Shown piece after piece: positions 44,765 to 53,956 of a stretch of 64,000 nucleotides of DNA. Each line of letters opens with the position of its first letter. Within the stretch, counting starts at the first letter, position 1. This DNA is from Dyadobacter sp. CY356. Its GTDB lineage: Bacteria > Bacteroidota > Bacteroidia > Cytophagales > Spirosomataceae. The translations under genes were made by a program, and so were the position numbers. The DNA is taken from NCBI RefSeq assembly GCF_021440195.1, contig NZ_JAJTSZ010000002.1, forward strand, positions 434,001 through 498,000, written 5' to 3'. A model generated the notes under the pieces. It saw only the letters and a list, made by a program, of their open reading frames with translations, was not told the DNA's origin and made no database searches.

Positions 44765-45676
44765 ATGACTTATAACCGTCGGTTATTTTTGAAATCAGCA
44801 GGAGCCGCAGCCGCCGGCTCTTTGGTTTTGACACTAGCAGCATGTGGAGGATCAAAAGAAAAATCTTCTGAAAGTACTGACTCTACGGGTGTTGCTTCAA
44901 CAGGCGCAGGTGCGCCATCAATTTCCGATTTTGGATTACAACTTTACAGTGTTCGCGATGTGATCGGTGCTGATCCAAAGGGAATACTGAAACAAATCGC
45001 AGGTTTCGGATATAAAAAAATCGAAAGTTATGCGGGCGACAAAGGCTTTTTGTGGGGAATGACGCCGAAAGTATACAAGGCCTATATGGACGAATTGGGT
45101 ATTGTTACCGTGAGTACACATGCCGATACAACCAAAGACCTTGAAAAAAGTGCCACAGAAGCGAAGGAAGCCGGTTTGTCATACATTTTACAACCTTACA
45201 TTGGTCCACAAAAAACACTGGACGAATGGAAAAAACGTGCAGAAGAATTTAACAAACGGGGAGAAATTTGCAACAAGGTTGGAATCAAATTTGGATATCA
45301 TAATCATGACTATTCTTTTAAAGAACTTGAAGGTAAAATTCCTCAGGAAATTCTGTTGGACGGAACCGACAAATCACTTGTTCACTATGAACTGGATTTA
45401 ATGTGGATCGTCGCTGCAAAACAAGATGCTGCCGCGCATTTGAAAAAATATGCAGGCCGTTATGATCTTTGCCATATTAAGGATCTGGTAAGCAAACCGG
45501 AAAATCATTCGACGGATTTGGGTAAGGGAGAAATCGACTTCGCCAGCCTTTTGAAAGTGGCTTCGGATAGTGGCGTGAATCAGTTTATCGTTGAGCAGGA
45601 AGAATATCCGGGACCCGTTTTGACAAGTATCGGCAATGACGCAGAGTATATGAAAAAACTGGTTTTTAAATCATAA
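44765..45676 (+). CDS. Tat-exported lipoprotein of the sugar phosphate isomerase/epimerase family
   Basis: The 303-aa TIM barrel opens with a twin-arginine signal followed by a lipobox (NRRLFLKSAGAAAAGS ... LTLAACGG). It should therefore be folded and metal-loaded before export and then lipid-anchored. Barrel motifs: FGLQLYSVRDVIG, FGYHNHDYSF, YELDLMWI, CHIKDL and FIVEQEEYPGP. Likely operon with the preceding secreted family member. Substrate unknown. Confidence 0.9.
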   Translation: MTYNRRLFLKSAGAAAAGSLVLTLAACGGSKEKSSESTDSTGVASTGAGAPSISDFGLQLYSVRDVIGADPKGILKQIAGFGYKKIESYAGDKGFLWGMTPKVYKAYMDELGIVTVSTHADTTKDLEKSATEAKEAGLSYILQPYIGPQKTLDEWKKRAEEFNKRGEICNKVGIKFGYHNHDYSFKELEGKIPQEILLDGTDKSLVHYELDLMWIVAAKQDAAAHLKKYAGRYDLCHIKDLVSKPENHSTDLGKGEIDFASLLKVASDSGVNQFIVEQEEYPGPVLTSIGNDAEYMKKLVFKS

Positions 45677-45678
45677 TA

Positions 45679-46713
45679 CTACTGATCACTTTCTGATCTG
45701 ATATTAAGAAGCCGCCGCCACCAGCTTTGCTGTTCGGCGGCTTCTGCTTTTTTTTCCTTTTCATCCAAAGTAAAATTCGATATTTCTTTTAAATCCGGCT
45801 GTCCGGCGTTGATCCAGCACGTAAACCAAAGATCGCTGACCATCTCTATGGAATTCTTCATTTGTCTCTCAACCTGCCCTTTTAATTTCTGGTGATATTG
45901 ATTTGAAAATTCCTCTGAATAAGTTCTAACCAGCAAATTATTTCTCAGTTCGAAACTAAACTTCTTATCGGCGTCGAAAGATGCTGTTAATTCCTTTTCA
46001 AACAGAAAAACAGAGTCACTCGCCATGTGCGCCCTATTGACCGAAAACCAAATCCGATCAGCCAGGTTTTCAATATATTTTGCTTCGCCAAGCCATAAGT
46101 CATAATCATTGGCATAAAGTTCTGGCAATCTGGATTCCCAAAATCCATGAATGCCTTCCTGTTTGGTTAGCTGCCCATTGTAGTTTTTGGTAGTATGTAA
46201 GGGAACATTTGAATCAGCCACGTAATGTCCAAGATCGGCAGAAATCCTTAGAATTCGTTTTGCGTCTTTATCTTTAAATGCTTCGGTCAGCTGGTAGGCG
46301 GCCGTTTGAATATACCACGGGACGATGCCATGTTTTCTCAAACTATCCTCTCCTATTTTCTTTACCGCCGCCGGCCAGTAATGAGGCAGTTTTTGCATCG
46401 CACTATCACCATAAACATCAAGATCAATGAAATGCCTTTCAGCTTCACCGACAACAGCATACCTGCGGCGATCGGGATTTACTGCATTCTCGGTAAGGTA
46501 ATCAATGTGCTTTTTGTAAAAGTACTGCATATCAACCGGCAAGCGATAAACTGCCAGTCTATTGATACGTTTATGTGCCCAAAATCCCCAGCTGGATGAA
46601 AATCCCTTTTCCTGAACCAGAAAAAATGCCAACAGAAAGAAAATCAGCTCTTTTTTGAAAAAAAATCGACTTTTTTTCAAAAATTTTTCTGTCAAAACAA
46701 TATTGATTTCCAT
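45679..46713 (-). CDS. Zinc-dependent phospholipase C-like exported protein
   Basis: The 344-aa protein has an N-terminal hydrophobic signal/anchor (residues ~20-35). Family motifs follow: SSSWGFWAHKRINRLAVYRLP near residue 40, HFIDLD, LGHYVADSNVPLHTT near 167 and GIHGFWESRLPELY, supplying His/Asp ligands. Family members are phospholipase C or S1/P1 nuclease-like. It converges on the upstream isomerase gene with a 2-bp gap and no terminator. A 13-bp inverted repeat of A/T runs lies in its first codons. Confidence 0.82.
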   Translation of the reverse strand: MEINIVLTEKFLKKSRFFFKKELIFFLLAFFLVQEKGFSSSWGFWAHKRINRLAVYRLPVDMQYFYKKHIDYLTENAVNPDRRRYAVVGEAERHFIDLDVYGDSAMQKLPHYWPAAVKKIGEDSLRKHGIVPWYIQTAAYQLTEAFKDKDAKRILRISADLGHYVADSNVPLHTTKNYNGQLTKQEGIHGFWESRLPELYANDYDLWLGEAKYIENLADRIWFSVNRAHMASDSVFLFEKELTASFDADKKFSFELRNNLLVRTYSEEFSNQYHQKLKGQVERQMKNSIEMVSDLWFTCWINAGQPDLKEISNFTLDEKEKKAEAAEQQSWWRRLLNIRSESDQ

Positions 46714-47053
46714 ATATAATTTGGGAATATAAAAAGCAGGCTTTACTACCGTTTATACTTAAATTATCAAAAAAAGTAACCAACTCTTATCTACTCTGAA
46801 CCTGTTTTTCTGCTTTTAACAACTTTTCTGCAAAATCCACTGGATTTTCACACCCAACACAAAAATTTGTACAATATTTTACAAAAAGTTACTCAAAATA
46901 AAATATTGCCATTTATAGTTTTGTAGTGTAAATATTTCGAAAATCATCCTAAAAACAATATTATTAACATTATTTAAGGAAATAATACAATTAAAAATAT
47001 TTGTTTTACATTTGTTTAACAATAAGATATGACGGTTAAATAAGTCCCAAGAG
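46714..47053. other. AT-rich intergenic region between the phospholipase-like and Dabb genes
   Basis: About 340 bp. It contains a perfect 10-bp inverted repeat CAATATTTTA (46872-46881)/TAAAATATTG (46899-46908) and a TACATTTG -7 element near its right end. No credible ORF seen. Confidence 0.6.
47007..47014 (+). promoter_or_regulatory. Candidate -7 element of the Dabb gene
   Basis: TACATTTG is a perfect TAnnTTTG, 40 nt before the ATG at 47054. A -33 TTG is not evident. Confidence 0.4.
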
Positions 47054-47458
47054 ATGAGAACTAAAAATAAAACAATAGGATATTTAGTACCGGTTTTTAT
47101 GTTAAGCGTGTTTATGCTTATCATTTATGGAGCATACGTTCCTCACAAAGCCGCAGAAACACAACGCATTGTTTGTATCAAATTTAAAGCAGGTACAACG
47201 AGTGAAGAAATGGAAAAAGAAATGCGTGACTTCGCAGTTTTGAAAAACAATGTGAAAGACGTTGTTGCTTATTCAGCTGGAAGAGTTCAAAAATCTGATG
47301 GAAACAAAAGTGAGTACGACGTGATTCATTATCTGACTTTCCGTACGGATGAAGCTGCGAAACAATATGCATCAAACGCATACCGCAATGATTTCGTGAA
47401 GAGCAACGAGTCCCACTGGGATAAAGTATTAGAAATGAATTCTGATATCGAAAAGTAA
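47054..47458 (+). CDS. Membrane-anchored Dabb (stress-response A/B barrel) protein
   Basis: In this 134-aa protein an N-terminal helix (residues ~9-28) acts as uncleaved anchor or signal. A Dabb domain of ~95 residues follows (QRIVCIKFKAGTTSEEMEKEMRDFAVL, YDVIHYLTFRTDEAAKQYASN). Most Dabb proteins are soluble dimers; exported ones are common in Bacteroidota. Function unknown. Single gene with a terminator. Confidence 0.87.
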   Translation: MRTKNKTIGYLVPVFMLSVFMLIIYGAYVPHKAAETQRIVCIKFKAGTTSEEMEKEMRDFAVLKNNVKDVVAYSAGRVQKSDGNKSEYDVIHYLTFRTDEAAKQYASNAYRNDFVKSNESHWDKVLEMNSDIEK

Positions 47459-47490
47459 TTATTTAATAGTAATAGGAGTGAAAATTATTA

Positions 47491-47521
47491 AAAAGAGTCG
47501 GGCTTCCCGACTCTTTTTTTC
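47491..47521. terminator. Bidirectional terminator between the Dabb gene and ung
   Basis: AAAGAGTCGGG (47492-47502) and CCCGACTCTTT (47506-47516) with a 3-nt loop and T/A tracts on both sides. Confidence 0.9.
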
Positions 47522-47529
47522 TTATGATC

Positions 47530-48195
47530 TTACCAGTTCACCGGTGTAAGTCCCTTCTCTTCGAGATAAGTATTTGCTTTGCTGAAATGTTTTGTTTCAA
47601 ACCAGCCACCATAATTTGCTGCCATTGGAGACGGATGTTTGGCCTTTAAAATGTAGTGCTTGCTTTCGTCAATCACCTTTCCCTTATCCTGTGCATACTT
47701 GCCCCAGAGCATAAAAACAACATTTGTTTTCTCGTCGGATACGCATTTAATAACAGCGTCTGTAAATTGCTCCCAGCCTTTTCCCTGATGGGAACCAGCT
47801 TTTCCAGCCTCAACCGTTAAGGTTGAATTAAGAAGTAAAACGCCTTGTGATGCCCATCTTTCCAAATTACCTGATGGCGGAATCGGTTTGCCAAGATCAT
47901 CCTTGATTTCCTTAAATATATTGAGCAGCGACGGTGGCATTCTGACGCCGTCATTCACTGAAAAACATAGCCCGTTTGCCTGTCCAAATCCGTGATATGG
48001 ATCCTGCCCCAGAATCACTACTTTACAATCGTCAAAACTGCAATGGTTAAAAGCATTAAAAATTTGCCTGGCAGGTGGAAATATTTGTTTCGTTGCATAT
48101 TCACTTTTAACAAAATCAGTAACCGCAGAAAAATAGGGTTTTTCAAATTCCGCGGCAAGTCGCTTTTTCCACGACTCTTCTATTTTAACATCCAT
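47530..48195 (-). CDS. ung: Uracil-DNA glycosylase, family 1
   Basis: Removes uracil from DNA to start base-excision repair. The 221-aa protein has the catalytic motif GQDPYHGFGQANGLCFSV near residue 62 and the minor-groove loop HPSPMAANYGG near residue 186. Normal length. Confidence 0.96.
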   Translation of the reverse strand: MDVKIEESWKKRLAAEFEKPYFSAVTDFVKSEYATKQIFPPARQIFNAFNHCSFDDCKVVILGQDPYHGFGQANGLCFSVNDGVRMPPSLLNIFKEIKDDLGKPIPPSGNLERWASQGVLLLNSTLTVEAGKAGSHQGKGWEQFTDAVIKCVSDEKTNVVFMLWGKYAQDKGKVIDESKHYILKAKHPSPMAANYGGWFETKHFSKANTYLEEKGLTPVNW

Positions 48196-48343
48196 ACTTT
48201 TATTATTAATTAAAATCCAAATTAATTGATTTTTGATTTGCTTTTATCAGTAAATGATGACTATTTTCGTTAGTAGTGAAATTTAACAAAAGACATACCA
48301 GCATTTTTGTTGATCAAGATTTTCAACACTATCCTCAATCCGT

Positions 48344-48730
48344 ATGGTTTCGAAAGTGACAGATGGCGTAAAAGTCACCGTATTGACAGAATATCAGCCT
48401 GATTACTCCAATCCAAGGCAGGATCACTATGTGTTTACCTACAAGATTCTTATTGAAAACCATAGCGAGCATACTGTGAAGTTATTGCGCAGACATTGGT
48501 TAATATATGATGCAAACGGCACAGTGCGTGAAGTGGAGGGTGAAGGGATTGTGGGTTTGCAGCCCGTTCTGGAGCCTGGGGATATTCATGATTATGTTTC
48601 AGGATGTAACTTGCGTACGGATCTGGGTAAAATGGCCGGTACTTATTTGATGGAGCGCGTCCTGGACGGCCGCCAGTTTCGTGTTATTATTCCCGCTTTT
48701 TCACTTGTTGTACCTTATCGGTTAAACTGA
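48344..48730 (+). CDS. apaG: ApaG protein
   Basis: A 128-aa fibronectin-III-like ApaG protein with the conserved VEGEGIVGLQPVLEPGDIHDYVSGC segment near residues 65-90. Linked in Proteobacteria to Co2+/Mg2+ and dinucleoside-polyphosphate phenotypes; its biochemical role is unresolved. Followed by a methyltransferase gene 56 bp downstream. Confidence 0.93.
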   Translation: MVSKVTDGVKVTVLTEYQPDYSNPRQDHYVFTYKILIENHSEHTVKLLRRHWLIYDANGTVREVEGEGIVGLQPVLEPGDIHDYVSGCNLRTDLGKMAGTYLMERVLDGRQFRVIIPAFSLVVPYRLN

Positions 48731-48786
48731 CAAAACATATCCATTGCAGTTAATTTTACTGCCTTATTTTATTAAAATTTCTTCAA

Positions 48787-49563
48787 TTGATTACTGCTTA
48801 TTTTAAGTATCTCCTGCGTTCCGGAAATGAACATGCCATCCACTCTCCTTTTCTTTTTGATTTATATACCAAGGTCATAAAAGATAAGCGTGAGAAACAT
48901 CCGGATTATTCTACCTTACAATCATTACGAAAAGAGCTGCTTGCTTCTGATGAGGAAATTGAAATTCTTGATTTGGGTGCAGGATCAAGGATTAATAAAT
49001 CAAATCTCAGAAAGATAAAAACAATTGCAAAAAACGCTGAGAAGCCCGAAAAATTCGGAAAGCTTTTTCATCGTTTGATTCGTCATTTTCAGCCGGAAAG
49101 TTTACTGGAATTAGGCACCTCGCTAGGACTCACGACGCTTTATATGGCTAAGGCAAAACCGGATTCAAAGATAATTTCTTTTGAAGGATGCCCGGAAACT
49201 GCAAAAGTGGCCAGACGTAATTTTGAAAAATCAGGTGCTCGAAACATTGAAATTATTCTGGGGAACATTGATAAGACCTTACCGGAAAATTTAAAAAAAT
49301 TCACCAATGGGCTTGACTATGCCTATTTCGATGCCAATCACCGCTACGAGCCTACGGTAAGATATTTTGAAGATTGCCTTCCTTATGCCAAAAACGATTC
49401 CGTTTTTATTTTTGACGATATCTACTGGTCTGAGGAAATGACACAGGCCTGGGAATATATCAAAGCGCACCCAGAGGTAACTTTAACCGTGGATTTGTTT
49501 TGGATCGGACTGGTTTTTTTCAGAAAAGAGCAGGTAAAAGAAGATTTTGTTCTGAGATTTTAA
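48787..49563 (+). CDS. Class I SAM-dependent methyltransferase
   Basis: The 258-aa protein has the SAM-binding motif LLELGTSLGLTTLYMAKA near residue 106 and ISFEGCPETAKVARRNF (motif II region). The acidic motif DYAYFDANH lies near 177 and FIFDDIYWS near 208, as in O-methyltransferase 24-like proteins. The conserved opening YFKYLLRSGNEHAIHSPFLF begins at once. The only start fitting it is the TTG at 48787, since no ATG lies in frame before it. Substrate unknown. Confidence 0.85.
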   Translation: MITAYFKYLLRSGNEHAIHSPFLFDLYTKVIKDKREKHPDYSTLQSLRKELLASDEEIEILDLGAGSRINKSNLRKIKTIAKNAEKPEKFGKLFHRLIRHFQPESLLELGTSLGLTTLYMAKAKPDSKIISFEGCPETAKVARRNFEKSGARNIEIILGNIDKTLPENLKKFTNGLDYAYFDANHRYEPTVRYFEDCLPYAKNDSVFIFDDIYWSEEMTQAWEYIKAHPEVTLTVDLFWIGLVFFRKEQVKEDFVLRF

Positions 49564-49572
49564 TAGGAAAAT

Positions 49573-50658
49573 CTAGCTGAAGATTTTTCTTCCGCCGGCT
49601 TCGCTCACAATTTCATGAATGAATCTCAGCTTTTCTTTGATGGTCCGACTTATTACAAAGGGATATAAATCACGGAGACCCATACTGCGGTTCAGGCTGT
49701 TCATTGCAAAAGTCAGCGGTAGCCACATGTCAATAATTTCGTCAAAATTGGTAACAGTATATGGATCTACAAAGGAAGTATTCATTTCATCTTCCGGCCT
49801 TACCATGCGCGGCCTCACATTAAGTCCGAAAGAATCGGCTGTTTCCAGCGTATCTACAATATGCATATAATGCGCCCAGGTTTCCGCCCAGTCTTCCCAG
49901 GGATGTGCACTGGCATACTTACTGATATATTGTTTTTTCCAGATTTGGGAATTGCTATTTGAATAGTACTGTTGTAGTGCAAAACCGTAATCAGCTCTCT
50001 CATCCCCAAAAAGATTTCTGAAAAGAAATAATTTGTTAGTCCTGCCAATTAAAATATCCCAGTAATAATGTCCGATCTCATGTCTGAAATGGCCAAGTAA
50101 AGTCCGGTAAACCTCATTCATCTGATTTCTTGACATTTCTCTGTAAATGTCATCTGCTTCATCTATATTAATGGTTATCAAACCATTATCATGTCCGGTA
50201 AGAATCCGTTTACCATCGGAAACATGTTTTTCTGATAAAAAATCAAACAAGATCCCATCTGGTCCGTAGGCGTTTTTGCTTTTAACTTCAAGACCAAACC
50301 GGAGTAGAGAATGAATTAGCCGGCGTTTGGCAGTCTCCACCCTGTACCATTTGTTGTAATCCTCTTTTTGTCCTAAAAAAGGAATGGTCCGGTTTAATTC
50401 ACATGCTATGCAAAACGGAGAAATACTGGAAGGTGCTACAAGCCAGTTGCATACATTATGCGCATGGTTCCGGCAATATTTATATGAATTTTGATTTCCG
50501 TTTTGGTTAATTAGTTTGAAAGATTTGTTATTTTCTGCTTTAAGTGCATAGAGTTTAAGCTCTTGCGTTTCAAAGCCCAGGGAAGAGTGGCAATGCTGAC
50601 AATAAATATTTTCAAAATAAACGGCGTGACCGCAATTACTGCATTTAAATAACTTCAT
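49573..50658 (-). CDS. Putative zinc-binding metallopeptidase with N-terminal zinc ribbon
   Basis: The 361-aa protein has two N-terminal CxxC pairs (CSNCGHAVYFENIYCQHC) forming a zinc ribbon, and further C/H residues up to CIACELN. The gluzincin-type motif HEIGH is at residues 193-197 with a probable third ligand in WEDWAETWAHY. This matches the DUF/PF15887-type putative peptidases. No signal peptide. Substrate unknown. Confidence 0.85.
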   Translation of the reverse strand: MKLFKCSNCGHAVYFENIYCQHCHSSLGFETQELKLYALKAENNKSFKLINQNGNQNSYKYCRNHAHNVCNWLVAPSSISPFCIACELNRTIPFLGQKEDYNKWYRVETAKRRLIHSLLRFGLEVKSKNAYGPDGILFDFLSEKHVSDGKRILTGHDNGLITINIDEADDIYREMSRNQMNEVYRTLLGHFRHEIGHYYWDILIGRTNKLFLFRNLFGDERADYGFALQQYYSNSNSQIWKKQYISKYASAHPWEDWAETWAHYMHIVDTLETADSFGLNVRPRMVRPEDEMNTSFVDPYTVTNFDEIIDMWLPLTFAMNSLNRSMGLRDLYPFVISRTIKEKLRFIHEIVSEAGGRKIFS

Positions 50659-50750
50659 ATTTCACTACTTATTAACTGGCAATATACAGATTCCAAGAAT
50701 CAATTATCTTTAAAAATTATTTCAACAAATTCCCCTTATAATTATCGTCA

Positions 50751-51719
50751 ATGACTGCTAAATCAATTCTGGAAAAAATTGTTCAGAAAGGAATTTTACC
50801 GGAAGAACAAGCACTCCTGATCGCTGATTATGAACGGACCAAATCATTTTCAATCCACCGTGAACTTCGCGCCATTCTTTATCTCGGGATTACGTTATTA
50901 ACTACCGGACTGGGAATTTTAATTTACAAAAACATTGATACGATTGGACACCAAGCCATTATCACATTGATTGCAGCATCGATAGTTGCCTGTTCCTATT
51001 ATGTTTTCAAATACCGACAACCTTTTAGCCGGGGTATTATAAACAGTACTGATCAGTTTTCAGAATATGTACTAATTTTAGCCTGTACTTTATTCCTGAC
51101 ACTTGAAGGATATCTGCAATACCAATACCAATTTTTCGGCAGCCGCTACGGCATTGCAATATTCATTCCAACCGTAATTTTCTTTTTCTGTGCATATCGT
51201 TTTGATAACCGCGCTGTGCTTTCCATGGCTATAACCGGGCTTGCTTCCTGGCTTGGCCTGACAATATCTCCACTATCCGTTTTGGAAAAAAATGATTTCT
51301 CAGCGCCTGGAATTATTGTTACCGGAATTGTTCTGGGTATCTTACTGATCGTTATAGGTTGGCTTTCGGATACCAGGTCTATAAAAGGTCATTTTGGATT
51401 TACCTATTTCCTTTTTGGAGGAAACCTTGCAGCTGTTTCAGGATTAGCAGGTCTTTTTAAGAATGAACCAAAAATAATATACTTCCTGGTTACGGCAGCA
51501 CTGTGTTTATTTTTAATCCGGACAGCGCGAAAAAATCAATCTCTGATATTTTTATTGATGGGTGTGATTTATGGATACATCGCTTTAACCTATGGTGCTT
51601 TTGTGTTCCTTCCCGATTCAGTTTTGGCTGCTTTGAGTATCTTCTACTTTCTATTTACCAGTCTCGGTGTTTTATTTTTCTTATTGAATATTAAAAAAAT
51701 TCTGGGACTAAAAAAATGA
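50751..51719 (+). CDS. DUF2157 polytopic membrane protein
   Basis: In this 322-aa protein an N-terminal cytosolic segment (ILEKIVQKGILPEEQALLIADYERTKSFSIHRELRAILYLGI) matches DUF2157. About nine membrane helices follow. Overlaps the next gene by 4 nt (ATGA), so the two products probably act together. Function unknown. Confidence 0.82.
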   Translation: MTAKSILEKIVQKGILPEEQALLIADYERTKSFSIHRELRAILYLGITLLTTGLGILIYKNIDTIGHQAIITLIAASIVACSYYVFKYRQPFSRGIINSTDQFSEYVLILACTLFLTLEGYLQYQYQFFGSRYGIAIFIPTVIFFFCAYRFDNRAVLSMAITGLASWLGLTISPLSVLEKNDFSAPGIIVTGIVLGILLIVIGWLSDTRSIKGHFGFTYFLFGGNLAAVSGLAGLFKNEPKIIYFLVTAALCLFLIRTARKNQSLIFLLMGVIYGYIALTYGAFVFLPDSVLAALSIFYFLFTSLGVLFFLLNIKKILGLKK

Positions 51720-52858
51720 AAAAGCCGTATAACGAAACCTGGGTTAACAATCTTCATATTCAAAATTTGAGTCAGATATGGCTTAAAAAGAAATTGATCA
51801 CTCAAAAACAGTTCGAACAAATAACCTCCGATTTTCCCGAATATTTTTACAAGCCTGGATTTTTTGTAAAAACCGGACTTTTCCTTTTTACACTTTTAGC
51901 GGGATCATTTTTCTCAGGATTCATTTCTCTTTTCTTTCTTGAAAACAGTACGGACAAAATATTTACCGTAATCAGCCTCGTATGTGCGGTTAGCTTCTTC
52001 TTCGCTTTGGAATATGCAATCAAAGACCGTAAACTATTTCATTCCGGAATTGACAACGCCTTGCTTTATATGGCCGCAATGGCTACACTCACACCTCTTT
52101 TTCTAACTTTTGAGCATTTGAAAATCTGGCAGTACTGCCTGATCATACTCATCGTTAACAGCGTCCTTCTTGTTCGCTATGCAGATATTTTGATTGCATT
52201 TGTCAGTGTGGCAGCGCTGTATGTAATGATCGCCAGTATCATTATTTCCATCCCGCAATTGAAGCCATTTTTGCCATTTTGCCTGATGCTGATTTCTGCT
52301 GTCGTTTATTTCTTCAACCGATCTGATTATGGCGTTTATTATGCTTATTGTAAAATCATTGTAAAAATAGCAGCGCTGGTCATATTCTATTTTGGCGGCA
52401 ACTATTATGTTGTCAGAGAAGGAAATGCGTTATTATCAGATCTGCTAATACCCATTGCACCGCAGATTCCCTTTTCTGTCTTATTCTACATATTAACCAC
52501 AGCCATTCCAATCAGTTATATCTATTTGGGATTGAAAAATAAAGACAGAATTTTGCTGATCACAGGATTACTGACGACAGCATTTTCGGTTTTTACATAC
52601 AGATATTATTTCGATATTATCCCTTTGGAAATTATGCTGGTAATCGCAGGTTTTATTCTGATAATCCTATCCGTATTTGCGATAAAACACCTTAAATCGC
52701 CCAAATTCGGCATTTCTGACGAAAAAGATGATAGCCAAAATCTTGTAAATCTGGAAGCGATGATAATTGCACATCAATTTGGACAATCACCTGCACAGGA
52801 TCATCTGGATTTTGGTGGCGGAGACTTTGGCGGCGGCGGGGCGGGCAATTCATATTGA
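51716..52858 (+). CDS. Polytopic membrane protein with a glycine-rich tail
   Basis: A 380-aa protein with about ten membrane helices. It has an N-terminal soluble segment (WLKKKLITQKQFEQITSDFPEYF) that echoes the one in the DUF2157 partner. The tail is HQFGQSPAQDHLDFGGGDFGGGGAGNSY. It may be a DUF4401-like partner. Translation is coupled to the DUF2157 gene. Function unknown. Confidence 0.75.
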   Translation: MKKPYNETWVNNLHIQNLSQIWLKKKLITQKQFEQITSDFPEYFYKPGFFVKTGLFLFTLLAGSFFSGFISLFFLENSTDKIFTVISLVCAVSFFFALEYAIKDRKLFHSGIDNALLYMAAMATLTPLFLTFEHLKIWQYCLIILIVNSVLLVRYADILIAFVSVAALYVMIASIIISIPQLKPFLPFCLMLISAVVYFFNRSDYGVYYAYCKIIVKIAALVIFYFGGNYYVVREGNALLSDLLIPIAPQIPFSVLFYILTTAIPISYIYLGLKNKDRILLITGLLTTAFSVFTYRYYFDIIPLEIMLVIAGFILIILSVFAIKHLKSPKFGISDEKDDSQNLVNLEAMIIAHQFGQSPAQDHLDFGGGDFGGGGAGNSY

Positions 52859-52916
52859 GCCGTCAGAAATTTGATTTCCCTCCCACTCCGCTTAACTTGC
52901 AAAAAAAAACGTATTT

Positions 52917-53909
52917 ATGAAAAAACAGATTCTTCTATTTTCTCTTTTAGTATCAGGTGCGGCGGCTTTTGCTCAGAACACAAAAACAACTTCCGGAAAT
53001 CCCGTTTTTCCAGGGTGGTATGCTGATCCTGAGGGCATTATTTTTAATTCAAAACCACAAGGAAATCAGTACTGGATCTATCCGACATTCTCAGCACCAT
53101 ACAAGGATCAGGTTTTTATGGATGCATTTTCTTCCAAAGATCTCGTAACATGGACAAAGCATCCTAAGGTTTTGGATACTTTAAATGTTAAATGGGCAAA
53201 AAAAGCACTTTGGGCTCCATCCATTATAGAAAAAGATAAAAAATATTATATGTTCTTTGGAGCAAATGATATTCAGAGTGATAATGAACCGGGTGGTATT
53301 GGAGTGGCTGTGTCGGATAAACCGGAAGGGCCTTTCAAAGATTATCTGGGGAAACCACTCATCGATAAATTCCACAATGGCGCCCAGCCGATTGATCAGT
53401 TTGTTTTTAAGGACAAGGACGGACAGTACTATCTATATTACGGTGGATGGAAACATTGTAATGTCGCAAAGCTGAAAAACGATTTTACCGGATTTATTCC
53501 TTTTGAAGATGGAAAAATCTTCCGGGAGGTCACGCCGGACAGTTACGTGGAAGGCCCATTTATGTTTATCCGTAATGGAAAATATTACTTCATGTGGTCG
53601 GAAGGTGGCTGGACAGGTCCTGACTATTCAGTGGCCTATGCCGTAGCAGATTCGCCATTTGGACCTTTTAAAAGGGTTGGAAAGATTTTGCAGCAAGATC
53701 CAAAAGTGGGTAGAGGAGCAGGACATCACTCAGTAATACAAGTTCCGGGTAAAGACCAGTGGTATATCGTTTATCACCGCCGGCCGCTCACTGAAACAGA
53801 TGGAAATCATCGTGTTACCTGTGTTGATTTAATGACTTTCGACGACAAAGGAATGATTAATCCTGTCATCATTACAAACGAAGGTGTGAAACCACAGCCT
53901 TTGAAATAA
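52917..53909 (+). CDS. Secreted glycoside hydrolase family 43 protein
   Basis: In this 330-aa protein a signal peptide (MKKQILLFSLLVSGAAAFAQ) precedes a five-bladed beta-propeller. GH43 catalytic residues are visible: base Asp in PGWYADPEG near residue 39, a WAPSIIEKDKKYYMFFGAN blade near 95, and acid Glu in SYVEGPFMF near 213. Likely an arabinosidase/xylosidase acting on plant-type glycans in the periplasm. No SusC/SusD pair nearby. Confidence 0.9.
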   Translation: MKKQILLFSLLVSGAAAFAQNTKTTSGNPVFPGWYADPEGIIFNSKPQGNQYWIYPTFSAPYKDQVFMDAFSSKDLVTWTKHPKVLDTLNVKWAKKALWAPSIIEKDKKYYMFFGANDIQSDNEPGGIGVAVSDKPEGPFKDYLGKPLIDKFHNGAQPIDQFVFKDKDGQYYLYYGGWKHCNVAKLKNDFTGFIPFEDGKIFREVTPDSYVEGPFMFIRNGKYYFMWSEGGWTGPDYSVAYAVADSPFGPFKRVGKILQQDPKVGRGAGHHSVIQVPGKDQWYIVYHRRPLTETDGNHRVTCVDLMTFDDKGMINPVIITNEGVKPQPLK

Positions 53910-53915
53910 AAGTAA

Positions 53916-53956
53916 AATGCTAATGGCACCGTGTTTCCAACTGTGCTATTAGCATT
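53916..53956 (+). terminator. Terminator of the GH43 gene
   Basis: AATGCTAAT-GCAC pairs with GTGC-ATTAGCATT across 13 nt with single mismatches, ending in TCTTC. Confidence 0.65.
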
